A stretch of 64,000 nt of DNA from Rugosimonospora sp040255525 (GTDB lineage: Bacteria; Actinomycetota; Actinomycetes; Mycobacteriales; Micromonosporaceae). The translations under genes and the position numbers were made by a program. Positions within the stretch are counted from its first letter, which is position 1, and each line of letters starts with the position of its first letter. The DNA lies in contig JBDZVD010000006.1 in NCBI GenBank assembly GCA_040255525.1, positions 65,580 through 129,579 of the forward strand. The letters run 5' to 3'. The notes beneath the pieces are model-generated. The model was not told the DNA's origin. It saw only the letters and a program-made list of their open reading frames with translations, and did not search any database. Of this stretch, positions 8,482 to 17,422 are shown piece after piece.

Positions 8482-8712
8482 ATCGCACCCGGGCGGCTGA
8501 CCGGGTTCCTCGGACCCGACGGCGCGGGGAAGTCGACCACGATGCGAATGATCCTCGGCGTGGGCTGACCCTCGGCCGGTACCGCCCGAATGGGCGGCCG
8601 GCCGCAGGCCACACGGTGGTGCCCGCTGCGGGAGGTCGGCGCGCTGCCCGGGCGCGAAGGCGGGTACCGAAAGTCAGGGGTGGGCGGGTGTCAGGCGGCG
8701 CGTACCGGGTAG
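8482..8712 (+). pseudogene. Decayed ABC transporter ATPase fragment
   Basis: One frame reads GRLTGFLGPDGAGKSTTMRM, a textbook Walker A region with its LTGFLGP lead-in. It then hits TGA at 8566 and continues in the same frame with PSAGTARMGGRP and PLREVGALPGRE, the sequence that normally follows Walker A in multidrug-type ABC ATPases (LD-R-PT-x-G-x-x-x-x-GRP ... LR-x-VGALL). The stop falls where those proteins usually have Arg, consistent with CGA changed to TGA. The Q-loop, signature and Walker B regions are absent. Confidence 0.75.
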
Positions 8713-9058
8713 GAGGTCAGCCGTAATCCGGCTCGGTCCGCTAACCAAGCGGACAAGATATATCAATCCCGGCGAACAGTCCCGGGCGCCGATGGCCTGG
8801 CTGCCACTCGCGGCGCGGTGGCCGGCCGCAGCGGGTCGGCGGTCGTGCCCCCTCGCTTCCGCCGCCCCGCTGCGAATGTCGAGGTGAGTCCTCTAAAATG
8901 GCGGCCACTGCTTTGGTCCCCGAGGTCGAGCGCAAACCGATACCGACGGTGACCGCCACCCGAAGGCCGCGCCAGCGTGTCGATCCCGGTGCCGGAGTCC
9001 CGACGTACATTGGACCCGCGGTTCCCCGGCGGTAGCGAGATCAGGAAGGACTCACAGC
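8713..9058. other. Intergenic stretch without recognisable gene
   Basis: About 345 bp between the ABC remnant and the glycosyltransferase. It contains a small AT-rich island (AAGATATATCAAT near 8755), unusual in this GC-rich context and a possible promoter element, and ends with AGGAAGGA, the ribosome site of the next gene. Open frames on both strands here show no family resemblance. Confidence 0.4.
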
Positions 9059-9841
9059 GTGCAGGACGATTCTCAAGCGCTGCGCTTGCCGGCTCCATGG
9101 TCGGAGGCGTGCATTACCGCGGTCGTGCCGACCTACAACGAGGCCGCGAATATGCAGGAAATTCTGAAGCGCCTGGCCGACCTGCCGCTGCCGAATCTTC
9201 GGGTCGTCGTTGTCGATGACAATTCGCCGGACGGGACCGCCGATGTCGCCGAGGAGATCGCGCGGGGGCTCGGGCCCCAGCGGGAGAACATGCTCAGCGT
9301 GCTGCGGCGGACCAACAAGGAGGGGCTGGGCAGGGCGTACGTCGCGGGCATGGCGCTCGCACTGGAGCAGGGCGCGGAGTTCGTCGCGCAGCTCGACGCC
9401 GATCTCAGTCACGCCCCGGAGTACATCCCGCAGATGCTGGGTGTGCTGATGTCTACCGAGGCCGGGGTCGTCATCGGCAGTCGCTATGTGGCCGGTGGGT
9501 CGCTTGCCGACGAGTGGAAACTGCACCGGCGCCTGCTGTCTGGGTGGGCGAATTTCTACGTGAACCTGGTCCTTGGTCTGGGGGTGCGGGATGCTACCGC
9601 CGGATTCAAGCTGTGGCGCCGCGAGGTGTTGGAACGGATTCCGTTGGCGGATCTGCGTAGCGACGGCTACAGCTTCCAGGTGGAAATGAACTATCAGTGT
9701 AAGCAGCTGGGCTGCCCGCTGGTGGAAATCCCCATTCATTTCGAAGAGCGGCACTCCGGAGCGAGCAAGATGTCGACCAAGGTCAAGATCGAATCGGCGA
9801 AGATCCCGCTGCAGCTGCGGTTCGGCAAGCGCGCCGGCTGA
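9059..9841 (+). CDS. Polyprenol monophosphomannose synthase-like GT2
   Basis: 260 residues from a GTG preceded by AGGAAGGA. The GT-A fold is clear: AVVPTYNEAANMQEILKRL at the N-terminus, VVVDDNSPDGTADVAEEI, the acidic metal and sugar-nucleotide motif QLDADLSHAPEY at about 120, and GSRYVAGGS. The segment ATAGFKLWRREVLERI and the late IPIHFEERHSGASKMS are typical of dolichyl/polyprenyl-phosphate mannosyltransferases. These make the lipid-linked mannose donor from GDP-mannose for cell-envelope glycans and protein O-mannosylation. No membrane domain or Lnt-type acyltransferase fusion is present, so it would act as a separate cytosolic or peripheral enzyme. Confidence 0.87.
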   Translation: MQDDSQALRLPAPWSEACITAVVPTYNEAANMQEILKRLADLPLPNLRVVVVDDNSPDGTADVAEEIARGLGPQRENMLSVLRRTNKEGLGRAYVAGMALALEQGAEFVAQLDADLSHAPEYIPQMLGVLMSTEAGVVIGSRYVAGGSLADEWKLHRRLLSGWANFYVNLVLGLGVRDATAGFKLWRREVLERIPLADLRSDGYSFQVEMNYQCKQLGCPLVEIPIHFEERHSGASKMSTKVKIESAKIPLQLRFGKRAG

Positions 9842-9898
9842 CCCGGGCTGCCCGGCGGGGTGGAGGCCGGGACATGAGGGCATGGCTAGGCTGCCGGG

Positions 9899-10351
9899 AT
9901 GGCCCCCGTTGACCCTGACGATCCGCGCCGGCTCCGCAGGGCGGACTTCGCCGTGCTGCGCCAGTTGCCTACCCGGTGGTCCGACGACGATGTCTACGGC
10001 CACGTGAACAACGCGGTTCACTACCTGATGTTCGACACCGCGGTCAACGGGTGGCTGATCGAGGCGAGCGGTACGGACGTCCGTACGCTGCCCGCGATCG
10101 GGCTGGTGGTGGAAACGTCCTGCCGGTACTTCTCGGAGCTACGGTTCCCGGAGGTGGTGACCGCCGGCATCGCGCTGGAGCGGCTCGGTACCAGCAGCGT
10201 GGTGTACCGGCTCGCGCTGTTCGGGCAGCACGCCGAGCAGCCGGCCGCGGTCGGCCGGTTCGTGCACGTATACGTCGGGCGCGACTCGCGCAGGCCGGTC
10301 CCCGTACCGGACCGGATCCGTACCGCGCTGCGCCAACTGGACGCGCCCTGA
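9899..10351 (+). CDS. Acyl-CoA thioesterase, hotdog fold
   Basis: 150 residues. The motif RWSDDDVYGHVNNAVHY at about residues 24-40 is the 4HBT/FadM-type active-site helix, with the catalytic Asp before VYGHVNN. The rest alternates strands as expected for a single hotdog domain (TSCRYFSELRFPE, SSVVYRLALFG). Such enzymes hydrolyse acyl-CoA or acyl-ACP thioesters in the cytosol; chain length preference cannot be read. The iron alcohol dehydrogenase follows about 105 bp downstream on the same strand. Confidence 0.88.
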   Translation: MAPVDPDDPRRLRRADFAVLRQLPTRWSDDDVYGHVNNAVHYLMFDTAVNGWLIEASGTDVRTLPAIGLVVETSCRYFSELRFPEVVTAGIALERLGTSSVVYRLALFGQHAEQPAAVGRFVHVYVGRDSRRPVPVPDRIRTALRQLDAP

Positions 10352-10456
10352 CCTACCCGGCCGCCGGTGGCGCCGAGATTCCCCGGTCCAGCGGTCGCCT
10401 TCAGAAGCCGAATCGGGTAGACACGGACCAACCGTTGTCGAGCCAGGGAGGAACGG

Positions 10457-11746
10457 GTGCACGAGACCGTCTTCACCTACGGTGCGCCACAGCTCAAGTT
10501 CGGCGCCGGCGCCGCCGACGAGGTCGGGCACGACCTGAGCGGGTACGGGTGCCACCGGGTCCTGGTGGTCACCGACCCGGGTGTGGCCGCCACCGGTGCG
10601 CCGGACCGGATCGCGGAAGGCATCCGCGGGTACGGCATCCAGGCGCGGGTTTTCGCCGGCGTCCACGTGGAACCGACCGACGCCTCGCTGCGCGAGGCCA
10701 TCGAGGCGGCCCGGGCGGACGGTCCGTGGGACGCGTTCGTCGCGGTCGGCGGCGGGTCCAGCATCGACACCGCGAAGGCGGTCAACCTGCTGACGACGAA
10801 CCCCGGCGACCTGATGGATTACGTCAACGCACCGGTCGGCGCCGGGCGGGCACCGAGCGAGCCGCTGCGCCCGCTGATCGCGGTGCCCACCACGACCGGC
10901 ACCGGCTCGGAGAGCACCACGATCTGCGTGCTCGACGTCCTGCACCTGAAGGTGAAGACCGGCATCAGCCATGCCCGGCTGCGCCCCACCCTCGCGGTCG
11001 TCGACCCGCTGCTGACGACGACCCAGCCGCCCGAGGTGACCGCGGCCTGCGGCATGGACATTCTCTGCCACGCGCTGGAGAGCTGGACCGCGAAGCCCTA
11101 CACGGCATTCGAGCGCAAGCAGCCCGAGCAGCGGGTGCCGTACTGTGGCGCGAACCCGGTGGCGGACATGTGGGCGGAGCGCGCGCTGCGACTGCTGGCG
11201 GGGTCGCTGCGGGCGGCGGTGCGGGACGGCGCGGACGTCCGGGCGCGTACCGGCATGGCGATGGCGGCGACGTTCGCCGGCATGGGATTCGGCAACGCAG
11301 GAGTGCACCTGCCCCACGCCAACGCGTACCCGATCGCCGGCGGCGTGCGCGACTTCCATCCGGCCGGCTACCCGGCCGGACAACCGCTGGTACCGCACGG
11401 GATGGCGGTGGCGCTGACCGCACCGGAGGCGTTGCGGTTCACCTTCCCGGCGGATCCGGCACGGCACCTGGCGGCGGCCGACATGCTCGCTCCCGCTGTC
11501 GGGTCCACTGCGGACAGTGTGTCCAGTGTGGACGATCCGGCGGACCGGCTGCCGTCGATCCTGCGTGCCCTGATGCGCGAGATCGGCATACCGAACGGGA
11601 TCGGCGCGGTTGGCTACCGGGACGGCGATGTGGAGAATCTGGTGGGGGGCACGATGCGGCAGCAACGGCTGCTCGCGACGGCGCCGCGCGCCGCGGCCGA
11701 GGAGGACATCGCCGGCATCTTCCGCCGCTCGCTCACGCTCTGGTAG
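10457..11746 (+). CDS. Iron-containing alcohol dehydrogenase, hydroxyacid-oxoacid transhydrogenase type
   Basis: 429 residues from a GTG preceded by GGAGGAA. The N-terminal nucleotide-binding half contains FVAVGGGSSIDTAKAVNLL and IAVPTTTGTGSESTT. The C-terminal metal-binding half has DILCHALESW, HLPHANAYPIAG and PHGMAVALTAPEA, supplying the His ligands expected for the group III metal site. Overall length and the early YGAPQLKFG motif fit the ADHFE1/HOT subgroup, which couples 4-hydroxybutyrate oxidation to 2-oxoglutarate reduction, better than small-alcohol dehydrogenases. Substrate is inferred from subgroup resemblance only. Confidence 0.87.
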   Translation: MHETVFTYGAPQLKFGAGAADEVGHDLSGYGCHRVLVVTDPGVAATGAPDRIAEGIRGYGIQARVFAGVHVEPTDASLREAIEAARADGPWDAFVAVGGGSSIDTAKAVNLLTTNPGDLMDYVNAPVGAGRAPSEPLRPLIAVPTTTGTGSESTTICVLDVLHLKVKTGISHARLRPTLAVVDPLLTTTQPPEVTAACGMDILCHALESWTAKPYTAFERKQPEQRVPYCGANPVADMWAERALRLLAGSLRAAVRDGADVRARTGMAMAATFAGMGFGNAGVHLPHANAYPIAGGVRDFHPAGYPAGQPLVPHGMAVALTAPEALRFTFPADPARHLAAADMLAPAVGSTADSVSSVDDPADRLPSILRALMREIGIPNGIGAVGYRDGDVENLVGGTMRQQRLLATAPRAAAEEDIAGIFRRSLTLW

Positions 11747-11794
11747 CCGACCCCTGACGTGCTCTGGCGGCGGCTCACCCGGATCGGGTGAGCC

Positions 11795-12134
11795 GCCCAC
11801 GACAATTCGATCATCGCGGCGGGGCTGTGCCGGTACGGGTTCCGGGCGGAAGCCAACCGGATCGCGATGGCGTTCTCCGGATACCCGCGCTCGCACGCCG
11901 CCTTCCCGATCCCGTTCCCGACCGCGTGCAACCCGCAGGCGGTGGGCCAGCGGAACCCCGCTGCTGTGCGTCCGGTCGATGCTCGGTCTGCACCCGCGCG
12001 GCGGCACGGTCGACCTGGATCCCTGCCTCCCCGGGGGTGTGGAGCGGATCCACGTCTCCCAGCTGAACGCCTACGGCAAGCTGTGGGAGATCGAGGCCAC
12101 CGGTACCAGCGGCCGCGTACGACTGGCCCAGTGA
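11795..12134 (+). pseudogene. Remnant of amylo-alpha-1,6-glucosidase C-terminus, frameshifted
   Basis: The first frame reads HDNSIIAAGLCRYGFRAEAN, then GYPRSHAAFPIPFPTACNPQ. One extra G near 11942 breaks it, and the frame one base on continues with WASGTPLLCVRSMLGLHP, LDPCLPGGVERIHVSQL and WEIEATGTSGRVRLAQ to TGA at 12132. Together these match the last part of actinobacterial glycogen-debranching (GDE C-terminal) proteins. The segment between IAMA and the GYPRS motif is shorter than usual, suggesting an internal deletion, and all N-terminal domains are missing. A stop codon (TGA at 11789) lies immediately upstream. Confidence 0.72.
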
Positions 12135-12160
12135 TCGTTCGGCCGTGCCATCCTTGTGGC

Positions 12161-13333
12161 GTGAGCTACCGGAGCGGCACGACTGACAGAGGGGCGCGAT
12201 CGGCCGGGCGGCGCCGCGCCGGCCCGCTGCTGGGGGCCGTGGCCGCCGGCGCGGCCGTGGCCGGCGCGGCCGCCTGGATGGCCAGGGACCTGTCCGGCGC
12301 GTTCGGCGCCAGCCCCGACCAGGTGCGAGCGCGGGTGGGACGCTCGCCGCAACTACGCGGCGGCGCGTTCCACAACCGGGAACAGACCCGCACGATGCTG
12401 CCCGCGGCCGGCCAGAGCACGCTGCGCGAACTGCTGTTCGGTGGCCAGCGGCGCAAGCCGGCCGGAGAGGTGCCGGTGGTGGCCGCGCCGCCACCCGCCG
12501 CCGAGGGGCTGCACATCACGTGGTACGGGCATGCCTCGGCGCTCGTGGAGGTTGGCGGGCGGCGGGTACTGCTCGACCCGGTGTGGAGCGACCGCTGCTC
12601 GCCCTCGGGCCTGGTCGGCCCGCGCCGGCTGCACCCGGTGCCGCTGCCCCTGGAGGGGCTGCCGGCGCTGGACGCGATCCTGATCTCCCACGATCACTAC
12701 GATCACCTCGACATGCCGACCGTGCAGGCGCTGGTGGGCCTGTCGTCCGCGCCGTTCGTGGTCCCGCTCGGCGTCGGCGCGCACCTGGACCGGTGGGGCG
12801 TGCCGACCGAGCGGATCGTCGAGCTGGACTGGGACGAGTCGGTCGAGGTCGCGGACGGTCTCCGGCTGACCGCCACCGAGGCGCGGCACTTCTCCGGGCG
12901 GCTGCTCACCAAGCGGAACTACACGCTGTGGTGCTCATGGGTCGTCGCCGGCACCGGTGGAGACGGCGCCACCCGGCGCGTGTACTACAGCGGCGACACC
13001 GGCTACTTCGACGGGTACCCGGAACTCGGCGCCGGGTACGGCCCGTTCGACGCGACGCTGATCCAGACCGGGGCGTACGACGCCCGGTGGCCGGAGATCC
13101 ACATGACGCCGGAGGAGGCCGTCCAGTCCCACCTCGACCTGCGCGGAGGTGTGCTCATCCCGGTGCACTGGGCGACCTTCGTGCTCGCCTTCCACGCCTG
13201 GGCGGACCCGATCGACCGGCTCTGGCGGGAGGCCAAGGCGCGCGGGGTCAGGCTGGCCGTGCCGCGCCCCGGCGAGCGGGTGGACGTGGACGCCCCGCCG
13301 CCGGTGGACGCCTGGTGGCAAGCCATCGCGTAG
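12161..13333 (+). CDS. Metallo-beta-lactamase-fold hydrolase, NAPE-PLD/UlaG-like
   Basis: 390 residues from the GTG at 12161. An N-terminal hydrophobic segment (about 20-42, AGPLLGAVAAGAAVAGAAAW) may anchor it in the membrane or act as an uncleaved signal. The catalytic domain starts at LHITWYGHASALVEVGG and carries the binuclear metal signature ISHDHYDHLDMPTV near residue 176, later His in EARHFSGR, the Asp in YYSGDTGYFDGYP and the final HWATF. This arrangement fits the NAPE-hydrolysing phospholipase D/UlaG branch. The natural substrate is not evident. Its upstream neighbour is the debranching-enzyme remnant. Confidence 0.88.
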   Translation: MSYRSGTTDRGARSAGRRRAGPLLGAVAAGAAVAGAAAWMARDLSGAFGASPDQVRARVGRSPQLRGGAFHNREQTRTMLPAAGQSTLRELLFGGQRRKPAGEVPVVAAPPPAAEGLHITWYGHASALVEVGGRRVLLDPVWSDRCSPSGLVGPRRLHPVPLPLEGLPALDAILISHDHYDHLDMPTVQALVGLSSAPFVVPLGVGAHLDRWGVPTERIVELDWDESVEVADGLRLTATEARHFSGRLLTKRNYTLWCSWVVAGTGGDGATRRVYYSGDTGYFDGYPELGAGYGPFDATLIQTGAYDARWPEIHMTPEEAVQSHLDLRGGVLIPVHWATFVLAFHAWADPIDRLWREAKARGVRLAVPRPGERVDVDAPPPVDAWWQAIA

Positions 13334-13373
13334 GCATTGGTCGCCAGGCGTTCCCGCCGGTCACAATTGCCGC

Positions 13374-14066
13374 ATGAAGATCTTGCACGTGTTCGACATG
13401 GACGGCACGCTGCTGCGCGGTACCAGCGCCTGTCAGGAGGTCGCCCGGGCACTGGGAGACACGGACGGCCTGATGGCGCTGGAGGCCCGGTTCGCCGCGG
13501 GTGAGCTGGACAGCCCGGGGTTCGCCCTCGCCGTCCGGGAGATGTGGTTCGACCTGACGCCCGCGGTCGTCGCCTCGGCGTTCGCCGCGAGCCCCTGGCT
13601 GGCCGGCATCGAGCAGGTGTGTGCGGACATCCGGCAGCGCGGCGAACGGTCGGCGGTGATCACCCTGTCGCCGGACTTCTTCGCCTCCCATCTGCTGGAC
13701 GCCGGCTTCGACGACGTGGTCGCCTCCCGCTTCCCGCCGCTGCCGTTCGCCGCGGCGGTCGACCCGGCCGGGGTCCTCAGCCCGGCCGACAAGGTCACCA
13801 TCGTGGAACGGATCCGGGCGCGCTACGGCGTGCCGAAGTCCCGCTGCGTGGCGTACGGCGACTCGATGTCCGACGCCCCGCTGTTCCGGCACCTCGACGC
13901 GACCGTGGCGGTCAACGCCGACCACCACCTCGAAGGGCTGGCCGCGGCCAGCTACCGGGGCGGTGACCTGACCGAGGCGTACGCCCTGGGGCGCGTACTG
14001 GTCGCCGGCGACGCCCCGACCACGGCAGAGCCCGAACCGGCGGAAGAGGTCGCACCGGCCGGCTGA
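13374..14066 (+). CDS. HAD-superfamily phosphatase, SerB-like
   Basis: 230 residues. HAD motif I is VFDMDGTLLRGTSACQE at residues 6-22 with the nucleophile and acid/base Asp pair. Motif II is the Thr in AVITLSPDFF, motif III the Lys in SPADKVTIVE, and motif IV GDSMSDAPLF. The alpha-helical cap between motifs I and II is of the C1 type, as in phosphoserine phosphatase and related enzymes. It starts 40 bp after the MBL-fold hydrolase and is probably co-transcribed with it. The substrate could be phosphoserine or another small phosphomonoester. Confidence 0.87.
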   Translation: MKILHVFDMDGTLLRGTSACQEVARALGDTDGLMALEARFAAGELDSPGFALAVREMWFDLTPAVVASAFAASPWLAGIEQVCADIRQRGERSAVITLSPDFFASHLLDAGFDDVVASRFPPLPFAAAVDPAGVLSPADKVTIVERIRARYGVPKSRCVAYGDSMSDAPLFRHLDATVAVNADHHLEGLAAASYRGGDLTEAYALGRVLVAGDAPTTAEPEPAEEVAPAG

Positions 14067-14073
14067 CTGCGGC

Positions 14074-15180
14074 TCAGGACACCCGGGACTGGTCGGTCAC
14101 CCGGTGTCGCAGCGCCCACAGGGCGGCCTCGGTACGCGACGACGACCGGGTCTTGCGCAGCAGGTTGGACACGTGCACGGTGACGGTGCGGATCGAGATG
14201 CCCAGCGACCGGGCCACCTGCTTGTTCGACATGCCGGCCGCGAGGCAGGCCAGCACCTCGATCTCCCGGGCGGTCAGCTGGGCCGGCGGCTCCGGCCGCG
14301 GCTCCGTGGCCAGCAGTTCGGTCAGCCGGTACGGGTTGCCGCCGGTGCTGGCGTACGCCTCCTCGACGGCGTGCGCGGCCACCGGGGTGCCGTACGCCTG
14401 GCGCAGCAGCACCGACACCTCGGCCTCGGTCAGCGGGCGCAGGTGCTGGCGGATCGCGTCCGGCGCGCCGGTGAGCCGGGCCAGGGTACGGGCGACCAGT
14501 TGCGGGGACACCGCCTCCTCGGGCAGCCGGCTGGTGACCAGCAGCAGGGCGGGCAGGTTGGGTGCGGCGGCCAGCTCACCGATCAGGTTGAGGCTGGCCG
14601 GGTCCAGCGCGTGCAGGTCCTCGACCACGATGACGGCGGGTCCGGTGCCGGCCAGGGCGCGGACCGACTGCACCGCCAGGCGCAGCAGCGCGCCGGGCGC
14701 GTACCGGCGGGCCGGCGCGGACGGCTGCTGGGCGAGCCAGGCCAGCGCGTCGGGCGGGATGTCCAGCCCGGTCGCGGGCCGGCCGCTTAGCACGGCGGCC
14801 AGCCAGTCGTACGGCGCGGGGGAGTGCACCCGGGCTCCGCCGGACAGCACGGTGGCGGGCCGGGGCCGCATGGCGTCGATGGCGCAGCGTACGAGCAGGC
14901 TCTTTCCCGAGCCGGCATCGCCGGTGATGACCGCGATGCCACCCGCGCCGCCGTCGGCGCGCGGCGGCTCGACCGGCCGCCGCGGCGCGGCGCCCGCGCC
15001 TGCCGGGGCGCCGGTGGCCGACCGTGTGCCTGCCGGCGCGCCCGTGCCGGGCCGGGGCGGCGCCGCGTCCCCGACCGGCTGCGCGCCGGCCGGCGGGTCC
15101 GGCGGTGGAAACAGCCGTGACCAGGCCCGGGTCAGTTCGGCCAACTCACCGACCCGGCCGACCATGGACACCGGCATCAT
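14074..15180 (-). CDS. LuxR-family regulator with AAA-type ATPase domain
   Basis: 368 residues. After an N-terminal MVGRVGELAELTRAWSRL and a Pro/Ala-rich insert comes an ATPase core with Walker A GDAGSGKSLLVR (about 88-99) and Walker B AVIVVEDLHALDP. The C-terminal LuxR helix-turn-helix is LTAREIEVLACLAAGMSNKQ onward to VHVSNLLRKT (about 300-345). At 368 residues it is much shorter than the roughly 900-residue LAL regulators and lacks their long TPR section. It is transcribed divergently from the PP2C gene across a 63-bp gap containing an AT-rich stretch, so the two may be co-regulated. Confidence 0.87.
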   Translation of the reverse strand: MMPVSMVGRVGELAELTRAWSRLFPPPDPPAGAQPVGDAAPPRPGTGAPAGTRSATGAPAGAGAAPRRPVEPPRADGGAGGIAVITGDAGSGKSLLVRCAIDAMRPRPATVLSGGARVHSPAPYDWLAAVLSGRPATGLDIPPDALAWLAQQPSAPARRYAPGALLRLAVQSVRALAGTGPAVIVVEDLHALDPASLNLIGELAAAPNLPALLLVTSRLPEEAVSPQLVARTLARLTGAPDAIRQHLRPLTEAEVSVLLRQAYGTPVAAHAVEEAYASTGGNPYRLTELLATEPRPEPPAQLTAREIEVLACLAAGMSNKQVARSLGISIRTVTVHVSNLLRKTRSSSRTEAALWALRHRVTDQSRVS

Positions 15181-15243
15181 CGCTCTACCATACGTAGTAG
15201 TGCGTACAGACTTTTCCGAGCATCGTTTGACAAGCTGTTCATC

Positions 15244-16041
15244 ATGAACGCTGCCGACCTCGCCGGCTCGCCGCAGTCAGCCGGGACCGCCGACCGCGCC
15301 GGATCCGCCCCGCCCGTGATCCTCAGTGCTGTGATGGTGACCGACCGTGGCCTGCGCCGGGACGGCAACGAGGACGCCGCGTACGCCGGCCGGCGGTTGC
15401 TCGTGCTCGCCGACGGCGTCGGCGGGCTTCCCGGCGGCGAGGTCGCCAGCCAGATCGCGGTCGACGCGCTGCTGCCGCTGGATGTCGAGCTACCCGCCGG
15501 GCAGAGTCCGGTGGACGCGCTCCGGGAGGCGGTCGAGGTCGCGCGGGCCCGCATCGGCGACGCGGCCGAGGCGGACCCGTCACTGGTCGGCATGAGCACC
15601 ACTCTGACCGCGATGCTGCTGGTCGCCGACCGGATCACGATGGTCCACATTGGAGACTCCCGGGCGTACCTGTCGCGCAAGGGCGTGCTCGGGCAGTTGA
15701 CCCGGGACGACAGCTACGTGCAGATGCTGATCGACGAGGGCGCGATCACGCCGGCCCAGGCACGGGTGCACCCGCAGCGTTCGTTGGTCAGCCAGGTGCT
15801 CCAGGGCCAGCCGGCGCACCCGGCCTATACGGTGCTGCGGCCCGATCCCGGCGACCGTTTCCTGCTGTGCAGTGACGGCCTGTCCGATGTCGTGGAGGAC
15901 GACCAGATCGCCCTCGCGCTGCGCGATTATCCGGATCGGGAGGAATGCGCGCGCCACCTCGTGCGGCTCGCGCTCGCGGCGGGCGGCCCGGACAACATCA
16001 CGGTGGTGGTCGCCGACGTGACCGCGCCCCCGGTCCGCTGA
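15244..16041 (+). CDS. PP2C-type serine/threonine protein phosphatase
   Basis: 265 residues. Metal-binding motifs are all present: MVTDRGLRRDGNEDAAYAG at about 36-54, LVLADGVGGLPGGEVAS at about 60, MVHIGDSRAYLSR at about 135, LCSDGLSDVVEDD near 210 and GGPDNITVVVADV at the end. This is the bacterial PstP/Stp form of PP2C, a manganese-dependent phosphatase acting on phospho-Ser/Thr proteins. Unlike PstP it has no membrane segment or extracellular tail, so it should be soluble. It stands alone, not in the FtsZ-ring kinase cluster where PstP normally lies, and its target kinase is not in the window. Confidence 0.93.
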   Translation: MNAADLAGSPQSAGTADRAGSAPPVILSAVMVTDRGLRRDGNEDAAYAGRRLLVLADGVGGLPGGEVASQIAVDALLPLDVELPAGQSPVDALREAVEVARARIGDAAEADPSLVGMSTTLTAMLLVADRITMVHIGDSRAYLSRKGVLGQLTRDDSYVQMLIDEGAITPAQARVHPQRSLVSQVLQGQPAHPAYTVLRPDPGDRFLLCSDGLSDVVEDDQIALALRDYPDREECARHLVRLALAAGGPDNITVVVADVTAPPVR

Positions 16042-16109
16042 TCCGGTACCCCTGTCGTCCATTGTGGACAGACGAGCCGCGTACCGGTGCCCCGGCCGGC
16101 CCGGCGCGA

Positions 16110-17177
16110 TCAACGTTCGGACAGGTGCACGTGGTTCATGTGGTCGCCGGACGGCGTGCCGTCGCCCTTGTAGTAGTGCCAGCCGACCCCGGGCGTCCAG
16201 ATCTGGTGGTACCAGATGACGTACAGCACGCCGAGCCGGTCCGCGTTCGCGATGAAGTACCCGGCCAGCCGGTTGCCGTAGTCCCGGTCCGACCCGGTCG
16301 CGACTCCACCGAAGCCGTTCTTCGCGGCCGCGAAGTCGCACGCCCGGCCGAGTGGGTGCTCACCCCAGGACTGTTCGCGCCAGCACGCCACGTAGTGCGT
16401 GAAGCCGGCGGCCCGGGCCTGCTGGTAGGCGTGCAGGGTGCGCGGAGTCAGGCAGCCGGAGGTGGTCGGATCGTCCTCCGAGCACTTCTCGTTCGGGAAG
16501 CTGCCGTCCGGGTTGCGGGGAGCGGGGTCGGCGCTGGGTGCCGGGATCACCACGCCGGACGTCGGGCCGCCCGCCGTGATGTCGAGCGCCTGCTGGATCT
16601 GCGCCTTGCGCCGGGACAGCTCGGTGGTCTGCACCTGCGCCGCGTTGACCTCGCGGGCCAGCTCGGCCCGTTGCGTGGTCGCTGTGGCCTCGACCTGTTT
16701 CAGCTCACGCAGCCGCGCGTCGTCGTACGCGGCGAGTTGGCGCAGAGTCAGCGCTCGCTGCACGAAGTCGTCCGGGGAGACGCTGTTGAACACGGTCAGC
16801 AGCGTCCCGACCTGACCCACCCGGTACGTGCGGGAAGCCACCGCGTTGATCGACGCGGTCAGCGTGGCCAGCCGCTGCTGGGTCGCGGCGAGCTTGGCGG
16901 TCAGGTCGGCCTGCGCGCGCCTGGCGGCGTCCAGCCGACCCTTGGCGTCGGTGTACGCCTGCGAGGCGGCGGTGAGCTGGTCCTGCAGCGAGGGCGGGGC
17001 GCCGTCCGGATCCGCCCCGCCGGAACCGGAGCGGGCCGGCGACGGGCCGGGCGCCGGTGCCGCGACGGCCACGCCGGGCGCGACCAGTACGCACAGGGCG
17101 GCGGCGACCAACGGAGCCCAGCGCACAGCGCGGCGCCGACGCCGGCCGCTGTCAGCGGATAATCCGGTCCCTCTCAT
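16110..17177 (-). CDS. Secreted coiled-coil protein with peptidase-like C-terminal domain
   Basis: 355 residues, ATG with AAGGACGG upstream. A signal peptide covers about residues 14-40 (RRRRRAVRWA then a hydrophobic core ending in AVAA-PAP). Residues 62-185 form a coiled coil rich in Ala, Gln, Arg and Leu (SLQDQLTAASQAYTDAKGRL and following), like the N-terminal helices of NlpC/P60 and M23 envelope hydrolase partners. The C-terminal part (about 225-355) has paired Cys residues and motifs GEHPLGRACDFAA, RLAGYFIANADRLGVLYVIW and GDHMNHVHLS. The spaced His and Asp residues recall the D-Ala-D-Ala carboxypeptidase-like ARB-07466 group. A role in wall remodelling is inferred. Confidence 0.82.
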   Translation of the reverse strand: MRGTGLSADSGRRRRRAVRWAPLVAAALCVLVAPGVAVAAPAPGPSPARSGSGGADPDGAPPSLQDQLTAASQAYTDAKGRLDAARRAQADLTAKLAATQQRLATLTASINAVASRTYRVGQVGTLLTVFNSVSPDDFVQRALTLRQLAAYDDARLRELKQVEATATTQRAELAREVNAAQVQTTELSRRKAQIQQALDITAGGPTSGVVIPAPSADPAPRNPDGSFPNEKCSEDDPTTSGCLTPRTLHAYQQARAAGFTHYVACWREQSWGEHPLGRACDFAAAKNGFGGVATGSDRDYGNRLAGYFIANADRLGVLYVIWYHQIWTPGVGWHYYKGDGTPSGDHMNHVHLSER

Positions 17178-17422
17178 CAGCGCCGTCCTTCCAGGATCAC
17201 GGCGTCCAATGGCCGCACAGCAGCCTACCCGTGATCCGGCGCGCCGTCCCGCCGGTCACTCCGCGCGTCGGTCCGCTGGGTTTCGCGTCGCCGGCCGGTC
17301 GGTCCGGCCATCACCGGACGCGCACGGAGTAGGTACCGCTGGTGGTCGCGGTGGTGCCGTCCGTCCTCGCGCTCTTCGACGTGTCCGGGTAACGGGCCGG
17401 CCGCTCGTGACACGATGACCTC

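Noticed and set aside
8741..9010. 89-codon reverse frame
   Set aside because: Composition is like random GC-rich DNA, no ribosome site, no motif.
16060..16090. Hairpin GTCC-ATTGT-GGAC between the PP2C and coiled-coil genes as terminator
   Set aside because: Only a 4-bp core stem with mismatched extension and no T-run; too weak to call.
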